Shown piece by piece: positions 9,383-18,820 of a stretch of 64,000 nt of DNA (its first letter is position 1; each line of letters begins with the position of its first letter). Location of the stretch: assembly GCF_000973085.1 (NCBI RefSeq), contig NZ_CP011280.1, positions 770,642 to 834,641 on the forward strand, read 5' to 3'. The position numbers were made by a program, and so were the translations under genes. The notes beneath the pieces are model-generated. The model did not search any database, was not told where the DNA came from, and saw only the letters and a list, made by a program, of their open reading frames with translations. The DNA is from Sneathia vaginalis (GTDB taxonomy: Bacteria; Fusobacteriota; Fusobacteriia; Fusobacteriales; Leptotrichiaceae).

Positions 9383-10837
9383 TTATTTAACTACGTACAT
9401 AGCGACAGTTAAGATTACAACATTTAATACAAATATTATACCTAATAACTTCATTACCCATTTTATGTATGTTGAGAATTCTATCTTCGCAGTTGATAAA
9501 CCACCCATAACAACTCCTGATGTAGGTGTTATTAAATTAATCAATCCACATGCACCTGAGAATATCATTATCATAACTTCTGGTCTGAATCCAATATTTT
9601 GAGTTAATGGAGCCATAATTGGTAATGATACTGTTGCAAGTCCTGAAGTAGATGGAATTAAGAATGATAGTATCATATATAGGATATATGATGCTGGTGC
9701 AAATACTATAGCAGGTAATCCTTTTAATAGATTAGAAGCTGTATTTAATATGTACTTATCTAAGTATGTAGCTTTCATTAATACTGAAACACCACGTGAT
9801 AATGCGATAATTAATACAACTGATAATATATCTGCAGATCCTGCAAGGAATGCATCTACTGTTTCTTTTTCACTAAATCCATTTATTACTGCAATGATAA
9901 GTCCCATAAATGTGAACCACATTGACAATTCACCGAAGTACCATTCTCCTAAAGGTACACCAGTTAAGAATGATGACCATCCTTCAAATACATGGATATC
10001 GTATTTACCCCACGCAACTAATGATATTATCATAATTACGAATGTAATAGCAAATACAATTAATGTTACTCTTTGTTTTCCAGTAAATTCTACTTCATTA
10101 AAGTCAACATGTCCAAAATGTTCATTCATTGCTTCTTGTTCTCTTAATGATAAGAAAATAGAACCTTTATCTCTTTTTACTTTTTCTGCATATCTCATTA
10201 CATATATAACAGCAGCAATTAAAGATGTAATCCATAAAATTACTCCTATTATCAATATATATGCATTTTCAACATGCAATCCACCATCAACTACTGTTGC
10301 CATTGCTATACCAGTCGCAAATGGGTTAATTGTTGAACCAAGACATCCAACACCAGCACCTAGTAATATTACAGCTGCACCAACCATTGAGTCAAATCCA
10401 GCAGCAACCATAGTTGAACAAATTAAAGTGTAGAATGCTATTGTTTCTTCTGCCATACCATATGTTGAACCACCAATTGAGAATAGTGTCATAAGTATTG
10501 GTATTAAAATAATTTCATTACCTTTTAATTTACGAACTAGAGCTGCAATACCAGCGTCTAATGCTTTTGTCTTTGTAACTATACCTAAAAATCCACCTAA
10601 GAATAATACGAATACGCAAACATCTATAGCGTCTTTAAATCCATTGAACGGTGACATAAATATGTCAGCAATTGTTGCACGATTTACACCAGTAACTAAA
10701 GATGAATCATTTTCTATCATTTCAGGAGTTACTGAACCAGGTAAATGTGGTAATAGCCAAGTTAAAATTGCTAATACTACAAGTAAAATTAAGATTATTG
10801 AGTAAGCAGAAAGTGACTTACGTTCTTTTTTTGCCAT
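9383..10837 (-). CDS. arcD: YfcC-family arginine/ornithine antiporter of the arc operon
   Basis: 484-residue membrane protein with 11-12 hydrophobic segments. Motifs include FMSPFNGFKDAIDVCVFVLF, GGSTYGMAEE, GCLGSTINPFATGIA and LIPSTSGLATVSLPIMAPL, which place it in the YfcC/DcuC superfamily (PF03606) rather than the APC-type ArcD of pseudomonads. Its place as fourth gene of an arcA-B-C cluster implies arginine uptake in exchange for ornithine, which energises the deiminase pathway without ion cost. Substrate is inferred from context. It follows arcC by 23 bases. Confidence 0.82.
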   Translation of the reverse strand: MAKKERKSLSAYSIILILLVVLAILTWLLPHLPGSVTPEMIENDSSLVTGVNRATIADIFMSPFNGFKDAIDVCVFVLFLGGFLGIVTKTKALDAGIAALVRKLKGNEIILIPILMTLFSIGGSTYGMAEETIAFYTLICSTMVAAGFDSMVGAAVILLGAGVGCLGSTINPFATGIAMATVVDGGLHVENAYILIIGVILWITSLIAAVIYVMRYAEKVKRDKGSIFLSLREQEAMNEHFGHVDFNEVEFTGKQRVTLIVFAITFVIMIISLVAWGKYDIHVFEGWSSFLTGVPLGEWYFGELSMWFTFMGLIIAVINGFSEKETVDAFLAGSADILSVVLIIALSRGVSVLMKATYLDKYILNTASNLLKGLPAIVFAPASYILYMILSFLIPSTSGLATVSLPIMAPLTQNIGFRPEVMIMIFSGACGLINLITPTSGVVMGGLSTAKIEFSTYIKWVMKLLGIIFVLNVVILTVAMYVVK

Positions 10838-10860
10838 AATCTTTCCCTTCTTTCGTTTTG

Positions 10861-11793
10861 TTATTTAATTATAGTTCCTGTTTGTCCTTTTAATGCTATT
10901 GCTGCTTTTTCTAATGATGTAATCAAAGCCTTAGCTCCATTTGATTTTCTAACGAAATCCATACAAGCTTCTACCTTTGGTAACATACTACCCTTTGCAA
11001 ATTGTCCTTCTTTTATATATTTTTCTGCGTCATCTAATGTTAATTCTGACAATTCAACTTGGTCTGGTTTATTGTAATTTATACAAACCTTATCAACAGC
11101 AGTTAATATAACTAACATATCTGCATTTAAGTCTAATGCAAGTTTTGCACTTGATCTATCCTTATCTATTACAGCGTCTACCCCTTTTAATCCATTATCA
11201 GTATTAATAACTGGTATACCACCACCACCAGTAGCGATGACAATTGTATTATCTTTAACTAATTTTTTTATAACATTCAATTCTATTATTTCCACAGGTA
11301 ATGGAGATGGTACTACACGTCTATATCCTCTACCTGCATCTTCAGTAAATATGAATCCTTTTTCTTTTTCTATCTTTTCTGCTTGTTCTTTAGTATAGAA
11401 CATTCCAACTGGTTTTGTTGGATGATTGAAAGCGTCATCATTTGAATCTACTAACACTTGTGTTACAAGTGCTACTACATCTCTTTCTAACCCTTGTTTT
11501 TTCATTTCTTCTCTAATAGCTTGTTGCAAGTGATAACCAATATATCCTTGGCTCATTGCACCACATTCTGCAAATGGCATATATGGAGTACCTGCACTAC
11601 CATTTGCTGCATAATCCATAGCTAAGTTTATCATTCCTACTTGGGGACCGTTTCCATGACCAACTATTATTTCATATCCCTCTTTGGCCATATCCACTAT
11701 AACCTTAGCAGTACCCCTAACCAACTTTAATTGTTGATCGGGGGTATTTCCTAAGGCATTTCCTCCTAAAGCTATTACTATTCTTTTACTCAT
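10861..11793 (-). CDS. arcC: Carbamate kinase
   Basis: 310 residues, usual length. Begins KRIVIALGGNALG, has VGHGNGPQVGMI, ATGGGGIPV, DKDRSSAKLALDL and the LTAVDKVCINY stretch diagnostic of carbamate kinases. It makes ATP from carbamoyl phosphate and ADP, the only energy-yielding step of the arginine deiminase pathway. The gene starts one base after the arcB stop, so translation is coupled. Confidence 0.96.
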   Translation of the reverse strand: MSKRIVIALGGNALGNTPDQQLKLVRGTAKVIVDMAKEGYEIIVGHGNGPQVGMINLAMDYAANGSAGTPYMPFAECGAMSQGYIGYHLQQAIREEMKKQGLERDVVALVTQVLVDSNDDAFNHPTKPVGMFYTKEQAEKIEKEKGFIFTEDAGRGYRRVVPSPLPVEIIELNVIKKLVKDNTIVIATGGGGIPVINTDNGLKGVDAVIDKDRSSAKLALDLNADMLVILTAVDKVCINYNKPDQVELSELTLDDAEKYIKEGQFAKGSMLPKVEACMDFVRKSNGAKALITSLEKAAIALKGQTGTIIK

Positions 11794-11794
11794 T

Positions 11795-12787
11795 TTATTT
11801 TAATGTTGCATACATTACAGCTTTAATTGTATGCATTCTATTTTCAGCTTCATCGAATACCTTTGATTGAGGGCTTTCAAAGACTTCGTCTGCTACTTCC
11901 ATTTCTGGAATTCCATATTTTTCATATATTTGTTCACCGATAATTGTATGTCTATCGTGGAATGAAGGTAAGCAGTGTAAGAATATTGCTTCTTTACTTG
12001 CATAACTCATTGCCTTCTTATTTACTTGGTAAGGACTTAATAATTTAATTCTTTCTGCCCATACTGAATCTGGTTCTCCCATTGATACCCATATATCAGT
12101 GTAAATAACATCAGCATCTTTACATCCTTCTTCAACGCTATCAGTAAATCTAATTACTGAACCTGTCTTCTTTGCAATTTCTTTAGCTTTTTCTATTAAT
12201 GAAGCTTCAGGAATTAATTCTTTTGGTCCACATGCTGTAAAGTTTAATCCCATTTTAGCACAAGCTATTAATAATGAATTTGCCACATTATTTCTAGCAT
12301 CTCCCATAAATGTAAAGTTTAAACCTTTTAAGTGCCCAAAGTTTTCTTCTATTGTTAATAAATCAGCAAGCATTTGTGTTGGATGGAACATATCTGTTAA
12401 TCCATTCCATACTGGTACACCTGCTTTATCAGATAATTCTTGAACTAAATCTTGTGAGAATCCTCTGTATTCTATACCATCATACATTCTTCCAAGTACT
12501 CTTGCAGTATCTGCTATACTTTCTTTTTTACCCATTTGAGATGATCCTGGTTCAAGGTATGTAACACCCATACCTAAATCATTACCAGCAACTTCAAACG
12601 CACATCTTGTACGAGTAGATGTCTTTTCAAATAATAAGGCAATGTTTTTACCTTCTAGATATTTATGAGGTGTTCTTGTCAATTTTAATTCTTTAAATTT
12701 CTTTGATAAATCTAATAAATATCTAATATCTTGACTTGTAAAATCTAATAGTTTTAAAAAACTTCTTCCTTGTAAATTCTTTGGCAT
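11795..12787 (-). CDS. arcB: Ornithine carbamoyltransferase, catabolic
   Basis: 330 residues. Carbamoyl-phosphate loop [15 protein letters not shown] near residue 55, [25 protein letters not shown], and the ornithine-binding HCLPSFHD. In this operon it runs in the catabolic direction, splitting citrulline into ornithine and carbamoyl phosphate in the cytoplasm. It lies 31 bases after arcA and one base before arcC. The arc context, and no other arginine biosynthesis gene in the window, support catabolic ArcB rather than biosynthetic ArgF. Confidence 0.95.
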   Translation of the reverse strand: MPKNLQGRSFLKLLDFTSQDIRYLLDLSKKFKELKLTRTPHKYLEGKNIALLFEKTSTRTRCAFEVAGNDLGMGVTYLEPGSSQMGKKESIADTARVLGRMYDGIEYRGFSQDLVQELSDKAGVPVWNGLTDMFHPTQMLADLLTIEENFGHLKGLNFTFMGDARNNVANSLLIACAKMGLNFTACGPKELIPEASLIEKAKEIAKKTGSVIRFTDSVEEGCKDADVIYTDIWVSMGEPDSVWAERIKLLSPYQVNKKAMSYASKEAIFLHCLPSFHDRHTIIGEQIYEKYGIPEMEVADEVFESPQSKVFDEAENRMHTIKAVMYATLK

Positions 12788-12818
12788 TTGTTTTCTTTCC
12801 CTTCTTTTGTGTATTTAA

Positions 12819-14036
12819 TTAATTATCTTCTCTAACAAGTGGCATACTCATACATCTAGGACCTCCACGTCCTCTTGATAATTCGGCACTTGGCATTTCG
12901 ATAACATTAATTCCATGTTCTCTTAGTAACTTATTAGTAACTTCATTTCTTTCATATACTACAACAGTACCAGGTGCTATACATAATGTATTTGAACCAT
13001 CGTTCCATTGTTCTCTTTCAGCAGCTATTCTGTCTCCACCACCGCAAGGGATTAAAGTAACTTTTCTTCCAACATATTTAGTTAATATGTCTTCTAATTT
13101 TCCTTCTTGTGGAACAACCTTAACATCATTTCCATCTCTTGTAATTTCAAATACTTGTAATGGACCTAATATTGCAGGGTGTACACTGAATTTATCATAA
13201 TCTATTTGTGTAAATACTGTATCTAAGTGCATAAATGCTCTTGATTCAGCAATTCTAAATGCTAGTATAGTCTTAATGTGAGAATTCTTTTCATCGAATA
13301 AGATATTCTTAGCAACTAAGTCTATAGCAGGAGCTTCAGTTCTTTGTGAAATTCCTATTGCTAATGTTTCATCATTAATATTTAAAACGTCTCCACCTTC
13401 AATATGGAAAGGATTTGTTCTGTCATAGAACATTGTTACCTTACCTTTGTATTCTGGATGATAGTGGAAAATATAGTATGCATATATAGTTTCTCTATTT
13501 CTTGTTACAGAGTACATTCTATTTAAGATAACACCGTTTTGTACAGATGCAAATGGATCTCTTGTAAAGTATAAATTAGGCATAGGATCAAGTATTAATT
13601 CTGTTGGATCTTCAAGGTAACTTACTAAATCATGTCTTGGAATATTTAATTCTGACATATTTACACCTTCCATAGTCTTTAATACCATTTCCTTAGTATC
13701 TTTATAGCTTAAGAAGAAATCTAATAAAGCTTTTTTATAAACTTCAAGCTTTACGCCACCTTCTTCAATGAATTGTTTCAAGAATTGAACCTTTAATTCA
13801 TGAGAAGTATCTAGTGTTTCTGCAACTAAATCTTCTAGATATACAACTTCTACACCATTGTCTCTCAAAATCTTAGCAAACGCATCATGTTCTGCTTGTG
13901 CCACTCTCAAGAATGGAACATCATCAAACAATAATCTTTGTAATGAATCTGGAGTAAGATTTAATAATTCTCTACCAGGTCTGTGAAGTAAAACTTTTTT
14001 AAGCTTGTTTATTTCGCTTCTAACATTTATAACCAT
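12819..14036 (-). CDS. arcA: Arginine deiminase
   Basis: 405 residues, typical length. Converts arginine to citrulline and ammonia. Catalytic features: FTRDPFASVQNG, HIEGGDVLNI, HLDTVFTQID, and the nucleophile Cys395 within SRGRGGPRCMSMPL near the C-terminus. First gene of arcA-arcB-arcC-arcD, with AGGAGG 8 bases before the ATG. The pathway supplies ATP and ammonia, raising tolerance to acid. A 17-base inverted repeat lies 33-49 bases upstream and may be an operator; a convincing sigma-70 promoter was not assigned. Confidence 0.97.
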   Translation of the reverse strand: MVINVRSEINKLKKVLLHRPGRELLNLTPDSLQRLLFDDVPFLRVAQAEHDAFAKILRDNGVEVVYLEDLVAETLDTSHELKVQFLKQFIEEGGVKLEVYKKALLDFFLSYKDTKEMVLKTMEGVNMSELNIPRHDLVSYLEDPTELILDPMPNLYFTRDPFASVQNGVILNRMYSVTRNRETIYAYYIFHYHPEYKGKVTMFYDRTNPFHIEGGDVLNINDETLAIGISQRTEAPAIDLVAKNILFDEKNSHIKTILAFRIAESRAFMHLDTVFTQIDYDKFSVHPAILGPLQVFEITRDGNDVKVVPQEGKLEDILTKYVGRKVTLIPCGGGDRIAAEREQWNDGSNTLCIAPGTVVVYERNEVTNKLLREHGINVIEMPSAELSRGRGGPRCMSMPLVREDN

Positions 14037-14068
14037 ATAATCGGCCTCCTATCAGCTTACTTTGTATA

Positions 14069-14085
14069 ACATAGATTCCCTATGT
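14069..14085. promoter_or_regulatory. Inverted repeat upstream of arcA (possible operator or leader hairpin)
   Basis: ACATAG-5-CTATGT, perfect 6-bp arms, 33 bases upstream of the arcA start. Function is inferred from position only; it does not match a classic ARG box. Confidence 0.35.
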
Positions 14086-14214
14086 CTACCCTTAGTATAT
14101 CTTGATAAAATTTTTAATATGGAATTTTTACATAGATTTTTTTGTAAAATACGTTTAATCTCCTCACGTTGATTATAACTTGATTTTTAATTTAAGCAAG
14201 CTTGTCATATTTTT

Positions 14215-14243
14215 TTGCATTTAATCTCTTCATATAGTAAAAT
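14215..14243 (+). promoter_or_regulatory. Sigma-70 promoter for the Nudix gene
   Basis: TTGCAT (14215-14220), 17 bases, TAAAAT (14238-14243), then a GAGGTGAT ribosome-binding site before the ATG at 14261. Confidence 0.6.
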
Positions 14244-14260
14244 ACCTTCGAGGTGATATA

Positions 14261-14698
14261 ATGGATATTTCATTTAGAATAGATTATACTAGATTCAACT
14301 TAAGAGCAAGAGCCATTGTAGTTAAGGATAATAAGTTACTAACAATAGATGATAAGGGATTTTACTACTACTTACCTGGTGGTAGAATAGATATAGCTGA
14401 AAATGCAAAAACAGCTTTAGTAAGAGAAATTAAAGAAGAACTTGGTTTAGATGCAAACATTAAAAAATGTGTATATGTTCATGAAGCACTATACAATAAA
14501 AATCACGAAGTTTGTTTTTACTTTTTAGTGGATATCAAAAATTTACCCACTCATAATTTTACACATATGGAAGGTAAAAAAATAAATAAATTTTATTGGT
14601 TAGACTTAGATACTATCGATAAATACACTGTTTATCCTGTGGAAATTATAAAACTAATCAAAGAAAATAATTTTGAAAAAAACATTATTTTTGATTAA
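14261..14698 (+). CDS. Nudix hydrolase
   Basis: 145-residue single-domain protein. The Nudix box is intact: GGRIDIAENAKTALVREIKE followed by ELGL (residues about 46-69), with the REIKEEL metal-binding glutamates. The family hydrolyses nucleoside diphosphates linked to another moiety; the substrate cannot be told from sequence. It stands before the AGCS symporter, which has its own promoter starting within the Nudix stop codon. Confidence 0.85.
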   Translation: MDISFRIDYTRFNLRARAIVVKDNKLLTIDDKGFYYYLPGGRIDIAENAKTALVREIKEELGLDANIKKCVYVHEALYNKNHEVCFYFLVDIKNLPTHNFTHMEGKKINKFYWLDLDTIDKYTVYPVEIIKLIKENNFEKNIIFD

Positions 14699-14719
14699 TT
14701 TTTTTAATTATGGTAAAAT
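14691..14719 (+). promoter_or_regulatory. Sigma-70 promoter for the AGCS symporter gene
   Basis: TTGATT (14691-14696), overlapping the Nudix stop codon, a 17-base spacer, then TAAAAT (14714-14719), 30 bases before the ATG at 14749. Confidence 0.6.
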
Positions 14720-14748
14720 TTGTATAAATTGTATTTGAAAGGAGATTT

Positions 14749-16143
14749 ATGGACTTTTTAAATATTGTAAATGCGATTTTATACTATCCCATATTAATAA
14801 TCATATTGATTGCAAGTGGGCTATACTTTACATTTAAAACTGGGGTTATACAAATAAGCTTATTTAAAAATGCTTTCTCAGTTATAACAGAAACTCCAAA
14901 AAAAGGAGAAGTCTCATCATTTCAAGCTCTAATGGTTTCAACAGCCTCAAGAGTTGGTACAGGTAATATTGTTGGTGTTTCAAACGCAATATGTATAGGT
15001 GGATATGGTGCCATATTTTGGATGTGGATAATTGCCATAATAGGTTCATCTTCTGCGTTTATTGAATCTACACTAGCACAGATATACAAGAAGAAGGGAA
15101 AAACAAATTCATATGGTGGACCTTCATACTACATTCAAACTGGTATTGGAAGTAGAACATTAGGACTAATATTTGCCATAAGTTTAATACTAACATATGC
15201 AGTTGGATTTAATATGTTAGCTTCATTTAATTTACAAGATTCATTTAGAGTATATAGTTTCTACAATTCAACAACTACACCTTGGATAATAGGTTTAGTT
15301 CTTGCAATATTAGCAGGATTTTGCATATTAGGTGGAGGTAAGAGAATAATAAAAGCAACTAGTATACTTGTCCCAATAATGGGTATAGTATTTATACTTG
15401 TTTCACTAATTATTGTTCTAAAAAACTACTACCTTTTCCCTATAGTTATGAAAAAGATATTTGTAGATGCTTTTAACTTCCGTGCAATATTTGGTGGTAT
15501 ATCAAGTTCATGTTTAGTTGAAGGTATAAAAAGAGGACTATACTCTAATGAAGCAGGTATGGGATCTAGCCCTAACGCTGCAGCTAGTGCAAAGACTTCA
15601 CACCCTGTAAAACAAGGTCTTGTTCAAATGACATCTGTATTTATTGATACTCTAGTTATTTGTTCAGCAACAGCCTTTATTTGTCTATCATCTGGTATAA
15701 GTCCTGATGCAAGTATTGCAGGTGCAAAATATGTTCAATTAGCTTTAGCAACAGTTTTTGGTTTTTATGGACATATATTCGTTACTTTCTCACTAGCACT
15801 ATTTGCATTTACAACACTACTAGGTAATCTATACTATGTAGATTCTTGTATTGCATATTGTTTAAAAAAAGTTCCTTCAAAGAACTTCCAAATTGCATAT
15901 AGAATACTTGCAAGTATATTTATCTTCCTTGGTTGTGGAATGAGAATGGATTTTGCATGGAATTTATCAGACTTTTTAATGGGTATTATGTGCTTAATTA
16001 ATATACCTACTATACTATACTTATCTAATATTGCGTTTAAAGCATTAGATGACTATAAATCACAACTTAAAAAAGGTCTAGATCCAGTATTTATTGCAAA
16101 AAATATAGGGCTTGATGATAGTAAATTAGATTATTGGAAATAA
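14749..16143 (+). CDS. Sodium:alanine/glycine symporter (AGCS family)
   Basis: 464-residue transporter with about 11 membrane spans. Family signatures: ALMVSTASRVGTGNIVGVSN near residue 60, AFIESTLAQIYKKKG, YGGPSYYIQTGIG, and GLYSNEAGMGSSPNAAASAK near residue 270. Imports alanine, glycine or a related small amino acid with sodium (PF01235). AAAGGAG precedes the ATG. The threonine ammonia-lyase gene follows 46 bases later on the same strand, so uptake and deamination of amino acids may be coexpressed. Confidence 0.93.
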   Translation: MDFLNIVNAILYYPILIIILIASGLYFTFKTGVIQISLFKNAFSVITETPKKGEVSSFQALMVSTASRVGTGNIVGVSNAICIGGYGAIFWMWIIAIIGSSSAFIESTLAQIYKKKGKTNSYGGPSYYIQTGIGSRTLGLIFAISLILTYAVGFNMLASFNLQDSFRVYSFYNSTTTPWIIGLVLAILAGFCILGGGKRIIKATSILVPIMGIVFILVSLIIVLKNYYLFPIVMKKIFVDAFNFRAIFGGISSSCLVEGIKRGLYSNEAGMGSSPNAAASAKTSHPVKQGLVQMTSVFIDTLVICSATAFICLSSGISPDASIAGAKYVQLALATVFGFYGHIFVTFSLALFAFTTLLGNLYYVDSCIAYCLKKVPSKNFQIAYRILASIFIFLGCGMRMDFAWNLSDFLMGIMCLINIPTILYLSNIAFKALDDYKSQLKKGLDPVFIAKNIGLDDSKLDYWK

Positions 16144-16189
16144 TTTGCTAAATAAAAAAAACACTATATACTCTAATTGAGGTGGTAAT

Positions 16190-17395
16190 GTGATTAAGTT
16201 AAAAGATATACAAAATGCATATGATAAAATACAAAAAAGCATCAAAAAAACTCCATTAATGGAGTGTCCCACATTAGATGAAATTACTAATAGCACTGTC
16301 TTATTAAAACTAGAAAATCTTCAAAGAACTGGATCTTTCAAAGTACGTGGTGCTATGAATAAGATTATGAATCTAACTGAAGAAGAAAAAAGTCATGGTG
16401 TTATTGCATCATCAGCTGGTAACCATGCACAAGGTGTAGCCCTAGGTGCTAAATCAATAGGTATTAATGCTACAATAGTAATGCCTGAAACAGCACCCTT
16501 ATCTAAAGTTATTGCTACAAAAAATTTTGGTGCACGTGTTATACAACATGGACAATACTATGATGAAGCCTACAACAAAGCCCTAGAAATACAAGAAAAA
16601 GAAAATTTAGTATTTTTACACCCCTTCAATGACGATTATGTTATTGCAGGTCAAGGTACAATAGGACTTGAAATATTAAATGAAGTTTCTGATATAGATG
16701 CAATATTTGTTCCTGTTGGTGGTGGTGGACTATTATCAGGTATAGCAGTTGCCGTAAAGAGTATAAATCCTAATATTAAGGTATATGGTGTAGAAGCAAA
16801 TGGTGCTGCTTCTATGAAGGAATCAGTAAGTAATAAGAAGATAATACAATTAAAATCATGTCATACAATAGCAGACGGTATTGCCGTTGCAAAAGTTGGT
16901 GACAAAACATTTGAAATTGTTCAAAAATATGTGGACAAAATCATATCTGTTAGTGAAGAAGAAATAACTTCTGCAATACTATTCTTACTAGAAAAATCAA
17001 AAGTTGTAGCAGAAGGTGCAGGTGCTACATCACTAGCAGGTCTTCTATCAAATCAAGTTGATATTAAAGGTAAAAAGGTTTGTTGTGTAATTTCTGGTGG
17101 TAACATAGATATTAATAATGTAGAAAAGATAATTAATAAGGCACAAATACTTAAAGGAAGAAGAATAGAATTTACAGTAAAATTATCTGATTCTATAGGA
17201 CAAGTTAATAATGTAACTGAAATATTAAAGGAATACAAGGCAAATATACTTTATTTAAATCAAACTAGATATGATATAGATCTTGATGTTAATGAACAAT
17301 TATTGAATATTGTAATAGAATGCCGTGATGAAGAACACGGAATTGCAATTCTAACTGCCCTAAAAGACAGTGGATTTAAAATTAATAGAAAATAA
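16190..17395 (+). CDS. tdcB: Threonine ammonia-lyase (threonine dehydratase)
   Basis: 401 residues; PLP-dependent deamination of threonine to 2-oxobutyrate and ammonia. PLP lysine K51 lies in TGSFKVRGAMNK; SSAGNHAQGVALGAK and the phosphate loop VGGGGLLSG are present, and the last ~75 residues look like one ACT-like regulatory domain. No branched-chain biosynthesis genes are nearby, so a catabolic role (with the amino-acid transporters) is more likely than isoleucine synthesis; ilvA is the alternative name. The start is GTG at 16190: the overlapping ATG at 16188 is followed at once by TGA, and GAGGTGG sits at the right distance. Confidence 0.92.
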   Translation: MIKLKDIQNAYDKIQKSIKKTPLMECPTLDEITNSTVLLKLENLQRTGSFKVRGAMNKIMNLTEEEKSHGVIASSAGNHAQGVALGAKSIGINATIVMPETAPLSKVIATKNFGARVIQHGQYYDEAYNKALEIQEKENLVFLHPFNDDYVIAGQGTIGLEILNEVSDIDAIFVPVGGGGLLSGIAVAVKSINPNIKVYGVEANGAASMKESVSNKKIIQLKSCHTIADGIAVAKVGDKTFEIVQKYVDKIISVSEEEITSAILFLLEKSKVVAEGAGATSLAGLLSNQVDIKGKKVCCVISGGNIDINNVEKIINKAQILKGRRIEFTVKLSDSIGQVNNVTEILKEYKANILYLNQTRYDIDLDVNEQLLNIVIECRDEEHGIAILTALKDSGFKINRK

Positions 17396-17417
17396 AGAGC
17401 TGTAAGGCTCTTTTTTT
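17394..17417 (+). terminator. Terminator after threonine ammonia-lyase
   Basis: AAAGAGC-6-GCTCTTT stem followed by a T-run, overlapping the stop codon region. Confidence 0.8.
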
Positions 17418-17435
17418 GTTATTTTTTTATTTTAC

Positions 17436-17464
17436 TTTACTATTCGCACAAAATATTGTAAAAT
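17436..17464 (+). promoter_or_regulatory. Putative sigma-70 promoter for the DAACS symporter
   Basis: TTTACT (17436-17441), 17 bases, TAAAAT (17459-17464), 30 bases before the ATG at 17495. Confidence 0.5.
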
Positions 17465-17494
17465 ATTTTTACATATTTTAAATTGGAGATGATT

Positions 17495-18667
17495 ATGTCA
17501 AAAATAAAGGACAAACTAATTTTTAAACTTTTAATCAGTGTTGTTTTAGGTATGATAATTGGTCAATTCTCAAGCACTAAAAATATTATTCTACTTGAGA
17601 CTATAAAATACATTTTAGGTCAAATCATATTCTTTACAATACCGTTAATAATACTTGGATTTATAGCTCCTGCTATAGCAAAGCTAAAAAATAATGCAGG
17701 TAAGATGTTAATTACTATGTTAAGTTTATCTTATCTATCATCAATTGGTGCAGCATTTTTTTCAATGATACTAGGGTATAGTATAATTCCATATTTATCA
17801 ATAAACTCTAGTGTAAAAGGTTTAAGAACTTTACCAGAAGTATTTTTTAAACTAGACATACCACCAATTATGCCTGTAATGTCAGCTCTTATTCTGGCAA
17901 TCTTCATTGGACTAGCTGTAGTATGGACTAATTCAGAAATTTTTACAAACATTCTACTAGACTTTAACAAAATAGTTTTAGCACTAGTTAATAGAATAGT
18001 AATACCAATTCTACCCATATTTATATTTTGTACATTTGCTAGTTTAGCATATGAGGGTAGTATTACAAAACAACTTCCAGTATTTATTAAAATAATAGGT
18101 ATAATAATAATCTGCCATTTTGTATGGCTAAGTGTACTGTACGCAATAGGTGCTATTGTTTCTAAAAAAAATCCTTTTGATATTATACGAAACTATATCC
18201 CTGCTTACTTAACAGCAGTAGGTACTATGTCTTCTGCTGCTACATTACCAGTTGCACTAAAATGTGCTAAAAATACAAAGGTCTTAAAAAAAGATATAAT
18301 TGACTTTGCAATACCACTGGGTTCAACAACACATCTTTGCGGTTCGGTTTTAACAGAGGTTTTCTTTTTGATGACAGTCTCAAGAATTCTTTATTCAAAA
18401 TTGCCTAGTTTACCTACGATGATAATATTCATCATCTTACTTGGTATATTTGCAGTAGGTGCTCCTGGTGTACCTGGAGGTACAGTACTTGCATCACTAG
18501 GAATTATTGTATCAGTACTTAAATTTAATGATACAGGAATAGCTTTAATGCTTACAATATTTGCACTTCAAGACAGTTTTGGTACAGCATGTAACATCAC
18601 TGGTGATGGTGCATTAGCATTAATTCTACAAGGAATATTTGAAAACAATCAAAGAGTGTCAAATTAA
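17495..18667 (+). CDS. Dicarboxylate/amino acid:cation symporter (DAACS/SDF family)
   Basis: 391 residues from the chosen start, eight or more hydrophobic segments. Conserved C-terminal transport core: FAIPLGSTTHLCGSVLTEVF, GAPGVPGGTVLASLGI and NITGDGALALILQG, as in GltP/SstT-like symporters that bring in glutamate, aspartate, serine or threonine with Na+ or H+. Substrate unassigned. The frame opens at a TTG (17483), but GGAGA at 17485-17489 is properly spaced for the ATG at 17495, so the shorter form is preferred. Monocistronic between two terminators. Confidence 0.9.
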   Translation: MSKIKDKLIFKLLISVVLGMIIGQFSSTKNIILLETIKYILGQIIFFTIPLIILGFIAPAIAKLKNNAGKMLITMLSLSYLSSIGAAFFSMILGYSIIPYLSINSSVKGLRTLPEVFFKLDIPPIMPVMSALILAIFIGLAVVWTNSEIFTNILLDFNKIVLALVNRIVIPILPIFIFCTFASLAYEGSITKQLPVFIKIIGIIIICHFVWLSVLYAIGAIVSKKNPFDIIRNYIPAYLTAVGTMSSAATLPVALKCAKNTKVLKKDIIDFAIPLGSTTHLCGSVLTEVFFLMTVSRILYSKLPSLPTMIIFIILLGIFAVGAPGVPGGTVLASLGIIVSVLKFNDTGIALMLTIFALQDSFGTACNITGDGALALILQGIFENNQRVSN

Positions 18668-18682
18668 AGTTTGGCACTTTTT
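18655..18682 (+). terminator. Terminator after the DAACS symporter
   Basis: AGTGTCAAA (18655-18663) pairs with TTTGGCACT (18670-18678), one G-T pair, then T4. The stem contains the stop codon. Confidence 0.7.
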
Positions 18683-18687
18683 ATCTC

Positions 18688-18761
18688 TAAGTAAAATTTA
18701 GGCTTAAAAATTTTACTTAAAACTGGTATACTTATTCTAAGTAAAATGAGTTTTACTTAGA
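18688..18761. repeat. Cluster of inverted repeats with core TAAGTAAAA
   Basis: Two adjacent palindromes share the same core. The first pairs TAAGTAAAATTT with AAATTTTACTTA (18688-18719); the second pairs TCTAAGTAAAA with TTTTACTTAGA around a 4-base loop (18736-18761). Four copies of the core in alternating orientation lie in 74 bases of a convergent intergenic gap, outside the T-run terminators on either side. Origin unknown. Confidence 0.6.
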
Positions 18762-18783
18762 GAGATCTAAAAATATATAGAAC

Positions 18784-18816
18784 AAAAAAATCTCCCATTT
18801 TTTGAGAGATTTTTTT
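18784..18816. terminator. Bidirectional terminator at the convergent junction
   Basis: A7-TCTC ... GAGA-T8 style stem (18784-18794 with 18806-18816). It serves the minus-strand Wzz-like operon ending at 18821 and could back up the plus-strand terminator. Confidence 0.65.
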
Positions 18817-18820
18817 ATGC

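Noticed and set aside
9750-10433. Open frame of 227 codons on the plus strand opposite arcD
   Set aside because: Antisense shadow of a conserved transporter gene; no ribosome-binding site and no recognisable protein features.
14037-14260. ArgR-type ARG boxes upstream of arcA
   Set aside because: Only loose TGNAT-like AT-rich matches, no better than expected in such AT-rich DNA; a simple inverted repeat was recorded instead.
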